Source: Bacillota bacterium (GTDB taxonomy: Bacteria > Bacillota > Limnochordia > Darwinibacteriales > Darwinibacteriaceae). From it: DNA of 64,000 nucleotides. Below, in pieces: positions 56,714-64,000 of this stretch (its first letter is position 1; each line of letters begins with the position of its first letter). The position numbers were made by a program, and so were the translations under genes. A model generated the notes under the pieces. It worked only from the letters and a program-made list of their open reading frames with translations, was not told where the DNA came from and ran no database searches. Location: assembly GCA_012840725.1 (NCBI GenBank), contig DURQ01000092.1:1-64000 (forward strand). Reading direction: 5' to 3'.

Positions 56714-58507
56714 CTAATCAACCTTCAAGATTGCCATGAAGGCCTCCTGGGGAACCTCCACGTTGCCCAGGCTCTTCATGCGCTTCTTGCCCTCTTTCTG
56801 CTTTTCAAGCAGCTTCTTTTTGCGGCTGATGTCGCCTCCGTAGCACTTGGCCAGCACGTCCTTGCGGAGGGCCCGCACCGTCTCCCGGGCGATGATCTTA
56901 CTGCCGATGGCAGCCTGGATAGGTACCTCAAACTGCTGGCGCGGGATCACTTCCTTGAGCTTCTCCGCGAGGGCCCTGGCCCGGGCAGCTGCTTTGTCCC
57001 GGTGCACAATGGTGGAAAGGGCATCTACTGGGTTGCCGTTGAGCAGGATATCCAGCTTGACCACATCCGAGGCGCGGTAGCCGATGAACTCGTAGTCTAA
57101 GGAGGCATACCCCTTGGTGCGCGACTTTAGGCGGTCAAAGAAGTCCATAAGGATCTCCGCAAGGGGCAGCTCGTACTCCAGCCTGGCCCGCTCGGGGGTG
57201 ATGTACTCCATGGTGATGAAGATGCCCCGCCTTTCCTGGCAGACCTCCATCACCGCACCGATGAAGTCGCCAGGCACCAGTATGGTCGCCCTGACAAAGG
57301 GTTCTTCGATCTGCTCAATAGTGGTCACAGGGGGCAGTGCCGTCGGATTGTCGATCTCCTTCACGGTGCCGTCCTTCATGACCACGCGGTAGACCACGCT
57401 CGGGGCGGTGGTGATCAGATTCAGCCCAAACTCCCGCTCCAGCCGCTCCTGCACGACCTCCATATGCAGCAGGCCGAGAAAGCCGCAGCGGTACCCGAAT
57501 CCCAGAGCCGCTGACGACTCCGCGTCGTAAGTGAGAGCAGCGTCGTTGAGCTGGAGCTTATCCAGGGCATCCCGCAGGAGAGTGTACTCCTCATTGACCA
57601 CAGGGTACAATCCAGCGTACACCATGGGCTTGGCCGGCCGGTAACCGGACAGCGGCTGAGCTGCCGGATTTCTGGCGGTGGTGATCGTATCACCCACCCG
57701 GGTATCGCTCACGTTCTTCATGCTGGCCATGATGCAGCCTACTTCCCCCGGCCCAAGGACAGTCACGGGCGTGAACTGCGGCTGCAGTACCCCGAGTTCA
57801 GTGACCTCGAATCTGCGCCCGGAGCTCATCATGTGAATCGTGTCACCCACACGGATCGTTCCCTCCACGATGCGCGCGTAGGCGACCGCGCCGCGGTATT
57901 GATCGTAATGGGAATCGAAGATCATGGCGCGGGTAGGCGCCTGCGGATCTCCTGTCGGAGGCGGGATACGCTGGACGATGGCATCTAGGACTCCTTCTAT
58001 CCCCTGACCGGTTCTGGCGCTCACCAAAATGGCGTCATCCCCAGGCAGCCCAATGTCCTCAAGTTCCCGCTTCACGCGCTCAGGATCCGCATTGGGGAGG
58101 TCGATCTTGTTGATCACGGGGATGATCTCCAGATCATGTTCCAGAGCCAGGTAGAGATTGGCCAAGGTCTGGGCCTCCACACCCTGGGAGGCATCGATTA
58201 CCAGGAGAGCTCCTTCACAGGCCGCTAGGCTGCGCGACACTTCGTAAGAAAAGTCCACGTGCCCCGGGGTGTCGATGAGGTTGAGAACGTACTCTTCTCC
58301 CGTGTGGGCGCGGTAAGTTAGGCGCACAGCCTTGAGCTTGATAGTGATGCCCCGCTCCCTCTCCAGGTCCATAGAGTCCAAGACCTGCTGGGTCATCTCG
58401 CGCTGGTTCAGCGCCCCGGTGGCTTCAAGGATGCGGTCCGCGAGCGTCGATTTGCCGTGATCGATATGGGCGATTATGCAAAAATTGCGAATGTTTTTCT
58501 GAACCAT
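56714..58507 (-). CDS. lepA: Elongation factor 4 (LepA)
   Basis: Translational GTPase that helps ribosomes under stress and 30S assembly. G1 is [16 protein letters not shown]2 [10 protein letters not shown]3 DTPGHVDF, G4 NKIDLP. The C-terminal LepA-specific domain (from about 480) includes [42 protein letters not shown]. It has 597 residues, normal. ATG at 58507 has GAGGGA farther upstream. It has its own promoter and precedes hemW by eight bases. Confidence 0.97.
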   Translation of the reverse strand: MVQKNIRNFCIIAHIDHGKSTLADRILEATGALNQREMTQQVLDSMDLERERGITIKLKAVRLTYRAHTGEEYVLNLIDTPGHVDFSYEVSRSLAACEGALLVIDASQGVEAQTLANLYLALEHDLEIIPVINKIDLPNADPERVKRELEDIGLPGDDAILVSARTGQGIEGVLDAIVQRIPPPTGDPQAPTRAMIFDSHYDQYRGAVAYARIVEGTIRVGDTIHMMSSGRRFEVTELGVLQPQFTPVTVLGPGEVGCIMASMKNVSDTRVGDTITTARNPAAQPLSGYRPAKPMVYAGLYPVVNEEYTLLRDALDKLQLNDAALTYDAESSAALGFGYRCGFLGLLHMEVVQERLEREFGLNLITTAPSVVYRVVMKDGTVKEIDNPTALPPVTTIEQIEEPFVRATILVPGDFIGAVMEVCQERRGIFITMEYITPERARLEYELPLAEILMDFFDRLKSRTKGYASLDYEFIGYRASDVVKLDILLNGNPVDALSTIVHRDKAAARARALAEKLKEVIPRQQFEVPIQAAIGSKIIARETVRALRKDVLAKCYGGDISRKKKLLEKQKEGKKRMKSLGNVEVPQEAFMAILKVD

Positions 58508-58545
58508 ACTCTCAACAGTTCCCTCACAGATTAATGCCTGCGGAT

Positions 58546-58551
58546 ATTATA
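58546..58551 (-). promoter_or_regulatory. Extended -10 promoter of lepA
   Basis: TGTTATAAT on the minus strand contains TATAAT (58551-58546) with the TGn extension. The -35 (TTTGCA, 17 bases upstream) is weak. It overlaps the end of the gap after murJ. Confidence 0.7.
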
Positions 58552-58594
58552 ACACACCGCCACGTGAATGCAAAAGGCGCAGCGGGCTGGGTAC

Positions 58595-60190
58595 TCAGCT
58601 CGGTCTTCCGGCCGCCCTGCCCTTCTTGAGCTTCCTCACGACCAAGTCCCAGACAAAACGGACCTCGTCCATGCGCAGCACTGCAGCCAGCACCGCGTAG
58701 ACGGCGACGCCAACGGAAATGGCGCCCAGGGTCTGAACCGCCTGACCCATTTTCCTTGCCGGGTCGATGTATCCCCCAATCAGTGAAGCGGTCCATGCGG
58801 CGCTGAGGCCCATGAGCAGGGAGGCGGCGAGAGACTTGCCGATTGCGGCAAAAAGGGCTCCGTTGATCAGCCCGGGGAGCCGCCTGCCCAAGAGAACGAA
58901 GGCCAGAACGACGTTTACCAGCGAACTCAGGGAGTAAGCCAGAGCCAAACCTCCCGCCCCGAGGCTGGTCCACCGCAGAAACGCGAGGCTGAGAAGAAGG
59001 TTGGCCACCACAGCCAGGAAACCGATCTTCACCGGGGTCTGCGTGTCCTGCAGTGAATAGAAGCCTCTGGTCGTCACCTGAAGGGCAGCTTGCGCAAACA
59101 GGCCCGGAACGAAGAAGAGCAGGGCGAAGGCGGTGACTAGGGAATCCGCGGTTGTGAACTCGCCCGACTCAAAAAGCAGGCGGACGATGGGCACCCGCAG
59201 CGCCGCCATGCCCACGGCAGAGGGTATAGTGATAAAGAACACGATGCGCAGGCCAAATGACAGGGTGCGGACAAACTCCTCTCGCTCGCCCTTGGCAGCA
59301 AGCTCAGCTAGGGTTGGGAAGACTGCCGTGGAAATGCCCATGGCGAAGATCCCCAGCGGGAAGTTGATCAGGCGGTTGGAAAGCCGCAGCGCAACGATCG
59401 AGCCTTCTTCCAGCGTGGAGGCGAGATTTTGGCTGAGAATGGTGTTGACCTGGGCGATGGATAGTCCCAGGATGGCGGGCAGCATCAGCCGCACCATGCG
59501 CCTGATGCCTGGGTGCCGGAAGTTCAGCACCGGCTTGTACTTCCCCGCCGCCCTGCGCCAGACTTCCGGCAGCTGCAGGGAGAAGTTGCCTACCGCGCCG
59601 ACCACGGTGCCGATGGCCATGGCCATGATGCCCACAACCGGCCCCAGAAGGTAAGCTCCGAGAATCTGGCAGAGATTGTAGATTATGGGGCCGAAGGCCG
59701 GGGCAACGAAACTCTTGTATGAATGGAGCACCCCGATGCAGAGGCCTGCCAGGGCGGTGAAGAACACCGCGGGAAAGGTTGCCCGCATTAAGAGAATCAG
59801 AAGCTCCCTGTTTTCGCCGGTAAAGCCGACACCCACAAAGGGCGCCAGGGCAGGGGTGAAGACCACTCCCAAGACCATGACCGCAAGTAGTATCAAAAAA
59901 GTGGCGTTGAGAAAAGTACTCGCCACATGCCAGGCTTCTTTTTCTTCATCCTTGGCAAGATACTGCGTAAAGACAGGGATAAACGCAGAGCTGAGCGCTC
60001 CCCCCACCAAGAGCTGATACATGAGATCCGGCAGGGCAAAGGCGGCAAAAAAGGCATCTGTTGCCGCTGTTCTCCCGAAAACCTCCGCTACAGCCCGCTC
60101 CCTCAGAAACCCGAGAATCCTGCTGGCCAAGATCGCTGCCATCACCACGGCAGCTGCGCGCGTAACCTGTGCTCTGTTTTCTGTTTTCAA
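58595..60190 (-). CDS. murJ: Lipid II flippase MurJ
   Basis: MOP-superfamily flippase that moves lipid II across the membrane for cell wall synthesis. About 14 hydrophobic helices can be counted. The start LASRILGFLRERAVAEVFG, the DALFAAFALPDL-like helix 2 and the conserved LPAILGLSIAQVNTILSQNLAS segment with SNRLINFPLGIF are typical. It has 531 residues. The start is TTG with GAGGAG about 10 bases upstream. In B. subtilis another gene lies between spoIIP and lepA; MurJ here is a local feature. Confidence 0.94.
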   Translation of the reverse strand: MKTENRAQVTRAAAVVMAAILASRILGFLRERAVAEVFGRTAATDAFFAAFALPDLMYQLLVGGALSSAFIPVFTQYLAKDEEKEAWHVASTFLNATFLILLAVMVLGVVFTPALAPFVGVGFTGENRELLILLMRATFPAVFFTALAGLCIGVLHSYKSFVAPAFGPIIYNLCQILGAYLLGPVVGIMAMAIGTVVGAVGNFSLQLPEVWRRAAGKYKPVLNFRHPGIRRMVRLMLPAILGLSIAQVNTILSQNLASTLEEGSIVALRLSNRLINFPLGIFAMGISTAVFPTLAELAAKGEREEFVRTLSFGLRIVFFITIPSAVGMAALRVPIVRLLFESGEFTTADSLVTAFALLFFVPGLFAQAALQVTTRGFYSLQDTQTPVKIGFLAVVANLLLSLAFLRWTSLGAGGLALAYSLSSLVNVVLAFVLLGRRLPGLINGALFAAIGKSLAASLLMGLSAAWTASLIGGYIDPARKMGQAVQTLGAISVGVAVYAVLAAVLRMDEVRFVWDLVVRKLKKGRAAGRPS

Positions 60191-60253
60191 ACTCTTCTCG
60201 CTCCTCTTTCTGGCAACAAGTTGAAAGATTCGCCTTGACCGAGCAAAATCCTG

Positions 60254-61342
60254 TTAGAGTAACCGCGCCAAAACGCTGGCCAGCAGTTCAGCAGCGAGGA
60301 GCGCTTCTTCCAGAGTGTTCTCCACCGATCCCACCTCGAAGATCAGGCTGGCCGGATGCAGGTGCTGGTTGTACCTGGCGTCTTTGTGCACCTGCACCGG
60401 CCGCATCAGCCCAGGATAGAGAGCATCGCAGGCGTTCTTGATCTGGTAGGCCAGCTCCAAGTTCTGCTGGTAGTTCGGATGTGAAAGGGGGATGTTTTCT
60501 GCCGTCCCAACCACTATGGCGATGCGAGCCACATCTCTGCCGTTGATCTTGATGGTTGGGCTGGGCACCCCCGCATCCCGGTGCAGGTCGATCACCAGGT
60601 CGAAGTCCTTGTGCTTGCTGAGGACCTCCCGCACCGTGCGCTCCGAGTTGCTGTAGGAGTTGTTTATGCTGGGCAGAGTATGGATCCGGGTCTCATGCAC
60701 AGCATGCAGTCCGAGGCTGCTGAGGGCGCTTGCCAGGTGATGGCCCACAGCCATCACCCCTGTAATGGTTGGATCGGCCAGGCTGCGAAAGGTGTAATGG
60801 GCGCTCGCTTCTTGGCTGCCCTGCAGGGCTCGTCCCAGGTACATCTCTGAAGTGTGGCTGTGATAGATAAGCACCTTTGGCGCGGCTGTGACTCCCTCAC
60901 CCCGTTCTGCCCTTTCGTCCGGCCTGCTGGTCTGAGGACGCACTGGATCGGGGGCAAAGGATAGTTCCTGAACAAAAACAAAAGGCCGGTCTTCCCAGGC
61001 CCGCATATGGACCACAACTTGGGGCGTAACGGGCAGCGAAGACTCCAACATATGAAGTGGATCGCGAAGATCGTAGTTGGTCAACCAGACAAGGAAGAGG
61101 TTCAGATCCAACCCGTGGTAGCCCGGCTGCGCTCGGCCCAGGCCAGGCAGACCCATGTTCAGCAGGGACCTGGCCAGCGTGTGATCGAAACCGCTGTTCC
61201 GCGCAAGCAGGTGGTAACCGGTCAATGAAAGAGAGAGGAAGAGGAGAGCCAGGAGCATGAGTGGTATGAGATGAACCTCCTGCCCCAGTGCACTGGTACG
61301 GCGGCGGATTCTTCTGTAGACCTGGCGGAGCCGCAAGCGCAT
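60254..61342 (-). CDS. spoIIP: Stage II sporulation protein P (SpoIIP)
   Basis: Mother-cell amidase and endopeptidase that digests peptidoglycan during engulfment in a complex with SpoIID and SpoIIM. A transmembrane helix (about 25-45 from ATG 61342) precedes the amidase domain with VLIYHSHTSEMYL, DLHRDAG and a late glutamate in IFEVGSVENTLEEA, giving the zinc and catalytic residues. From ATG at 61342 it has 362 residues with AAGAGGTGG upstream; the earlier start at 61411 lacks such a site. It diverges from the GerMN gene. Confidence 0.94.
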   Translation of the reverse strand: MRLRLRQVYRRIRRRTSALGQEVHLIPLMLLALLFLSLSLTGYHLLARNSGFDHTLARSLLNMGLPGLGRAQPGYHGLDLNLFLVWLTNYDLRDPLHMLESSLPVTPQVVVHMRAWEDRPFVFVQELSFAPDPVRPQTSRPDERAERGEGVTAAPKVLIYHSHTSEMYLGRALQGSQEASAHYTFRSLADPTITGVMAVGHHLASALSSLGLHAVHETRIHTLPSINNSYSNSERTVREVLSKHKDFDLVIDLHRDAGVPSPTIKINGRDVARIAIVVGTAENIPLSHPNYQQNLELAYQIKNACDALYPGLMRPVQVHKDARYNQHLHPASLIFEVGSVENTLEEALLAAELLASVLARLL

Positions 61343-61358
61343 GTCACCACCTCTTCTC

Positions 61359-61411
61359 TTGGCTAATATATTCCTCTGGCAGGGAAAACATGATAGACTC
61401 GTATTAGCCAA
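61359..61411. repeat. 10-bp inverted repeat in the spoIIP/GerMN divergent region
   Basis: TTGGCTAATA (61359-61368) and TATTAGCCAA (61402-61411) are a perfect inverted repeat 33 bases apart. They flank the space where both divergent promoters must lie. It could be a shared operator or two -35-like elements. I could not define a clear promoter on either strand here. Confidence 0.7.
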
Positions 61412-61434
61412 TTCGCAGTGGAAGGGATGAGCAC

Positions 61435-61983
61435 ATGCGGGCAGCTAAGAACATTATCATCGTGTTGCTGGCCGCCGGCCTGCTGGTCGGGCTCTGGACG
61501 GTTTTCAACATGCACAAGCAGATAGAATCGTTGAGATCAGCTCTGCAGGAGATTCCTGCACCCGTGGAGACCGCCCAGACCCCGGATTATGTCACCATCT
61601 ACTTGGTCAAGTCGGAGCCGACAGAGTTTCTGCTCGTTCCGGTGCAGCGGAAAACCGGAGGGCCGGTCAGCCCCGCAGCTGCGCTGCAGGCACTGATCAA
61701 CGGCCCTCTCGTTCACGAAGACCTGCAGCCATCGGTGCCTCACACCGCAGTGCTGCGCAGTCTGACGGTGGAAAACGGACTTGCCTCAGCCGATTTCAGC
61801 GCCGAGTTGGTCCGGGATTTCAACGGCGGCGCTCTCCTTGAGTCCTACCTGGTCTCAGCTATCGTCAACACCCTTACCGAGTTCCCGGAGATCCAGCGAG
61901 TGCAGATCCTGGTGGAAGGCGCAGCAGTCGAATCGATCGGAGGGCATGTCTTGGTAAACAAGCCCTTAAGCAGGACTCCCTAA
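61435..61983 (+). CDS. GerMN domain protein with N-terminal anchor
   Basis: A 182-residue protein with one N-terminal transmembrane segment (about 6-24) and a single GerMN domain (about 50-170). The domain has VTIYLVKSEPTEFLLVPVQR, LQALINGP, and LTVENGLASADFSAELVRDFNGG. Such domains occur in the germination and sporulation lipoprotein GerM and in some envelope proteins; no lipobox cysteine is seen, so it is anchored by its helix. ATG at 61435 has AAGGGATG upstream. It is divergent to spoIIP and convergent with gpr, whose end it overlaps by four bases. A spore-related role is inferred from context. Confidence 0.88.
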   Translation: MRAAKNIIIVLLAAGLLVGLWTVFNMHKQIESLRSALQEIPAPVETAQTPDYVTIYLVKSEPTEFLLVPVQRKTGGPVSPAAALQALINGPLVHEDLQPSVPHTAVLRSLTVENGLASADFSAELVRDFNGGALLESYLVSAIVNTLTEFPEIQRVQILVEGAAVESIGGHVLVNKPLSRTP

Positions 61984-63047
61984 CTCAGATATTTGAACAC
62001 CTCATCGTAGCTCACTCCCTCATGGAAGGCTGTGTTCAGCGCCCCCGTGACCACATCGGCCACCTCGTCTATGAGCTGGTCGATCTCTTTGGGCGTGACG
62101 ATCATGCTGGCGAAGTAAGGATCCAGGACCTGGCTGATGAGCTGGCGGCGGTCGCCAGACATTCTCGGGGTTGAGGCGGCTTGCATCTCCCTGCCCCTCA
62201 ACGCCTGGGGATCGATGTTGAACTGAGTGCGGCCGGGGGGCCCCTCGGTGTTGGGCGCACCGCCTCCTTCCATCAGGTTGAGTGCATCGGAGATGATGGT
62301 CACGGCATGCACCACCGTGGGTACCCCGATCGCGATAACTGGTATGCCCAGGGTTTCTTTGTTGATGGCCAGCCGGCGGTTGCCCACACCAGCCCCGGGG
62401 TGGATCCCCGTGTCGGAAATCTGGATCGTGCTGCACAGGCGTTCCACGCTGCGGCTGGCCAGGGCGTCGATGCAGATCACCACCCCTGCTCCGATCCGCT
62501 CAACCACGCCCATGATGATTTCTCCAGTCTCGATGCCGGTCAGGCCCAAGACACCGGGAGCAATCGCTGATACCGGCCGGAGGCCCTTGCGCAGCTCAGG
62601 CGGGGACATCTCCAGCAGATGGCGCGTCACCATCAGGTTCTCCAGAACCTTGGGGCCGAGGGCATCGGGCGTGGCGTTCCAGTTTCCCAGTCCCACGACC
62701 AGCACCGTGTCTTCGTCTCCGACCTGGGACTCCTGGAAGAACCACTCGATTTCTTTCGCCAGCAGCTGAGCAGTCCTTTCGTGGAGATCCCTGTTATGCT
62801 CGCGCAGGCCGCTCGATTGTATGGTAGAATAGTTTCCGGGAGCCTTGCCCATCAAACGGGCACCGAGGTCGTTTTCTACCACGATGCGGGTAATGGTGAT
62901 ACCCTGTTCCTCTTCCGTATGCACCCGCACGCCGGGAAGCTCGGGCGGGCCCTCGCGTTCGATTACTGCTTGATGGGATTCCAGCGCTAAGTCAGTGCGG
63001 ATGTTGTACTTATCGAATAGAAGATCCTCACAGCTCTGTTTGTGCAT
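61980..63047 (-). CDS. gpr: Spore germination protease GPR
   Basis: Aspartyl-type endopeptidase that degrades small acid-soluble spore proteins at germination. It is made as a zymogen; the N-terminal propeptide region YNIRTDLALES corresponds to the self-cleavage site of the family. VVGLGNWNATPDALGPKVLENL and VICIDALASRSVERLCSTIQISDTGIHPGAGVGN contain the catalytic aspartates. It has 355 residues; ATG at 63047 follows GGAGGAGAG. A GCATAA/TAATCTA pair upstream resembles a forespore promoter. The host must therefore make, or derive from makers of, endospores. Confidence 0.97.
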   Translation of the reverse strand: MHKQSCEDLLFDKYNIRTDLALESHQAVIEREGPPELPGVRVHTEEEQGITITRIVVENDLGARLMGKAPGNYSTIQSSGLREHNRDLHERTAQLLAKEIEWFFQESQVGDEDTVLVVGLGNWNATPDALGPKVLENLMVTRHLLEMSPPELRKGLRPVSAIAPGVLGLTGIETGEIIMGVVERIGAGVVICIDALASRSVERLCSTIQISDTGIHPGAGVGNRRLAINKETLGIPVIAIGVPTVVHAVTIISDALNLMEGGGAPNTEGPPGRTQFNIDPQALRGREMQAASTPRMSGDRRQLISQVLDPYFASMIVTPKEIDQLIDEVADVVTGALNTAFHEGVSYDEVFKYLS

Positions 63048-63063
63048 GGTCTCTCCTCCAATC

Positions 63064-63098
63064 AGTGTTAGATTAACACTAAAGGAGGAACCTTATGC
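63064..63098 (-). promoter_or_regulatory. Candidate forespore (sigma-F/G) promoter and palindrome before gpr
   Basis: On the minus strand GCATAA (63098-63093) matches the forespore -35 consensus. After 17 bases TAATCTA (63075-63069) is a partial -10 match (4 of 7). The -10 lies in a perfect 7-bp palindrome, AGTGTTA-gat-TAACACT (63064-63080). gpr is under forespore sigma control in Bacillus, which supports the reading. Confidence 0.45.
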
Positions 63099-63109
63099 AG
63101 CGCGGGCTC

Positions 63110-63138
63110 TTGAACTAGCTTGGCTCTAATGCTATAAT
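63110..63138 (+). promoter_or_regulatory. Sigma-A promoter of rpsT
   Basis: TTGAAC (63110-63115) and TATAAT (63133-63138) are 17 bases apart on the plus strand. The leader is about 30 bases. Confidence 0.85.
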
Positions 63139-63172
63139 TATGGGGTAACTGTGCCTGAGGAGGTGAACAGTT

Positions 63173-63433
63173 TTGGCCAACAGCAGATCTGCCGAGAAGC
63201 GAGTAAAGGTCAATCGCCAGAAGCGTGCGCGTAATATCTCCGGGAAATCTGCCCTAAAGACGATTGTCAAGAAGTATGAGGCGGCTCTAGCCAATGATCC
63301 AACCAGCGCGCCTGCCCACCTTCGCCAGGCATTCAAGGCTCTGGATCAAGCAGCAGCCAAGGGCATCATCCACAAGAACACTGCATCCCGCAAGAAGTCG
63401 CGCTTGAGCAAACGGCTTGCGAAGAACGCCTAA
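63173..63433 (+). CDS. rpsT: 30S ribosomal protein S20
   Basis: Primary 16S rRNA-binding protein, 86 residues, basic. ANSRSAEKRVKVNRQKRARNISGKSALKT and the C-terminal GIIHKNTASRKKSRLSKRLAK are classic S20. The start is TTG at 63173, seven bases after AGGAGGTG, so the site is strong and the start codon rare, as in S20 genes of other bacteria. It is on the plus strand between gpr and holA, with own promoter and terminator. Confidence 0.97.
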   Translation: MANSRSAEKRVKVNRQKRARNISGKSALKTIVKKYEAALANDPTSAPAHLRQAFKALDQAAAKGIIHKNTASRKKSRLSKRLAKNA

Positions 63434-63440
63434 TCAGCAA

Positions 63441-63484
63441 AAAAAGCAACGCCCTTCCGTTAGGATGAGGCGTTTTTGCTTTCT
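63441..63484 (+). terminator. Terminator between rpsT and holA (probably bidirectional)
   Basis: AACGCC and GGCGTT form the core stem, extended by AAAAGC/GCTTT-type ends, followed by TTTTTGCTTTCTTT on the plus strand. The A-run before the stem supplies T bases for holA on the other strand. Confidence 0.8.
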
Positions 63485-64000
63485 TTAGGTGAGTTTGATT
63501 ATCAGGTCTGTTAGGACGTCCTCTCCCGTTGCTCCGAGCTTGATCTCACTGTCAGCTTGAAGCACAGCGTAAAACCCCGCGAAGATTTCGTCCAGACTGA
63601 ACGTTTTTGCCTGGGCCCTCAGCTTCTTGAGGGGATAGGCACTGCTTTCTCCCATCTCCCTGGCTGCAGTTTCTAGGTTGCCGGAACTGGTCTTTGCGGC
63701 CAGCAGCAGACGCAGCTGACGCTCGATCAGGGCCAAGATCCGCAGGGGTACTTCGCCAGCCGACAGCAGCAGTTTGAGAACGTCCAGGGCCTCCTGGCGC
63801 TTCTTTTGGACGATGAGATCTGTGAGCTGAAAAATGGTATGCTCGGCGATCTGAGCAGGCCAGAGCGAAGTCACGGCCTGAACATCAGCCGCGGTCAGCT
63901 CCTGCCTTGTCCCGGCGTAAGCAAAGAGCTTGTCCAGCTCGTTTTGGATCACGTTGAGGTTCGTACCTACTCGGGCTGCAAATTGCTCCAAAGCCACGCG
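63485..64000 (-). CDS. holA: DNA polymerase III subunit delta, C-terminal part (cut by window end)
   Basis: The frame is open to the last base of the window, so only about 171 C-terminal residues are seen. They contain the helical clamp-loader end region: RVGTNLNVIQNELDKLFAYAG, FQLTDLIVQKKRQEALDVLKLLLSAGEVPLRILALIERQLRLLL and a final KIKLGATGEDVL-like helix. This matches HolA/YqeN, which opens the beta clamp. The position next to rpsT and gpr agrees with yqeN-rpsT-gpr of B. subtilis. The N-terminal part lies outside the window. Confidence 0.93.
   Translation of the reverse strand, partial: RVALEQFAARVGTNLNVIQNELDKLFAYAGTRQELTAADVQAVTSLWPAQIAEHTIFQLTDLIVQKKRQEALDVLKLLLSAGEVPLRILALIERQLRLLLAAKTSSGNLETAAREMGESSAYPLKKLRAQAKTFSLDEIFAGFYAVLQADSEIKLGATGEDVLTDLIIKLT

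Noticed and set aside
63095-63118. Seven-codon frame called as a gene
   Set aside because: Although the ribosome binding site is perfect, no promoter for it is visible and the frame overlaps the rpsT -35; kept only as an observation.

Overview
The window reads as one contiguous block of housekeeping chromosome from a spore-forming member of the Bacillota outside the Bacilli (a clostridial or limnochordial type of lineage). This rests on the genes: spoIIP, gpr, yqfC/yqfD, a GerMN lipoprotein-like gene, sigI/rsgI, HemZ, a CIRCE-controlled hrcA-grpE-dnaK-dnaJ operon, a 6S RNA between aspS and tcdA, and long stretches of gene order known from Bacillus subtilis. Base composition is moderately GC-rich. 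GTG and TTG starts are common, and Shine-Dalgarno sequences are mostly strong. I see no prophage, CRISPR array, tRNA or rRNA gene. The only hint of mobile DNA is a small AT-rich patch at the left edge (1-124). No species can be named from this window alone.

Sixty-one of the 65 protein genes I support lie on the minus strand, so read right to left. The exceptions on the plus strand are a small membrane protein (17014), hpt (29956), a GerMN protein (61435) and rpsT (63173). From the right: holA (partial); rpsT; gpr; spoIIP; murJ; lepA; hemW; hrcA-grpE-dnaK-dnaJ; prmA-rsmE-mtaB-hit; rpsU; nfeD-floA plus an unknown membrane protein; yqfC-yqfD; phoH-pgpH-ybeY; a DgkA/PAP2 fusion; cdd-era; sigI-rsgI; queA-tgt-yajC. 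Then comes an unusual four-gene operon (secreted protein, PP2C phosphatase, P-loop kinase, HD hydrolase) where secD/secF often sit. It is followed by recJ-apt-rel-dtd-MBL-hemZ; a PPIase/TPR fusion; hisS-aspS; the 6S RNA; tcdA-rarA; an Rrf2-iscS-iscU operon; pepV; a permease pair; and alaS-ireB-degV-AKR-ruvX-DUF1292-mltG-U32-rlmD.

The main systems are translation and tRNA maturation (alaS, aspS, hisS, dtd, tcdA, mtaB, queA/tgt, rlmD, U32, lepA, rpsU, rpsT), ribosome assembly and rRNA processing (era, ybeY, rsmE, ruvX), proteostasis under HrcA, Fe-S assembly under its own Rrf2 repressor, second messengers ((p)ppGpp by Rel, c-di-AMP breakdown by PgpH), cell envelope work (mltG, murJ, DgkA-PAP2, FloA/NfeD) and sporulation. 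Good sigma-A promoters can be read directly for alaS, pepV, the Rrf2 operon, 6S RNA, the PPIase gene, hpt, rpsU, hrcA, lepA, phoH and rpsT. Clear hairpin terminators or attenuators mark most transcript ends.

The most interesting items are: the HD/kinase/PP2C/secreted-protein operon; the DgkA-PAP2 fusion with altered active-site residues; the PPIase-TPR protein with an acidic tail; terminator hairpins placed just before the ribosome binding site of the next gene; perfect inverted repeats in the divergent spoIIP/GerMN and hpt/recJ regions; a palindrome and forespore-type promoter before gpr; and an orphan plus-strand membrane gene next to 6S RNA. None of these proves a wholly new system, but the four-gene operon is the best candidate.
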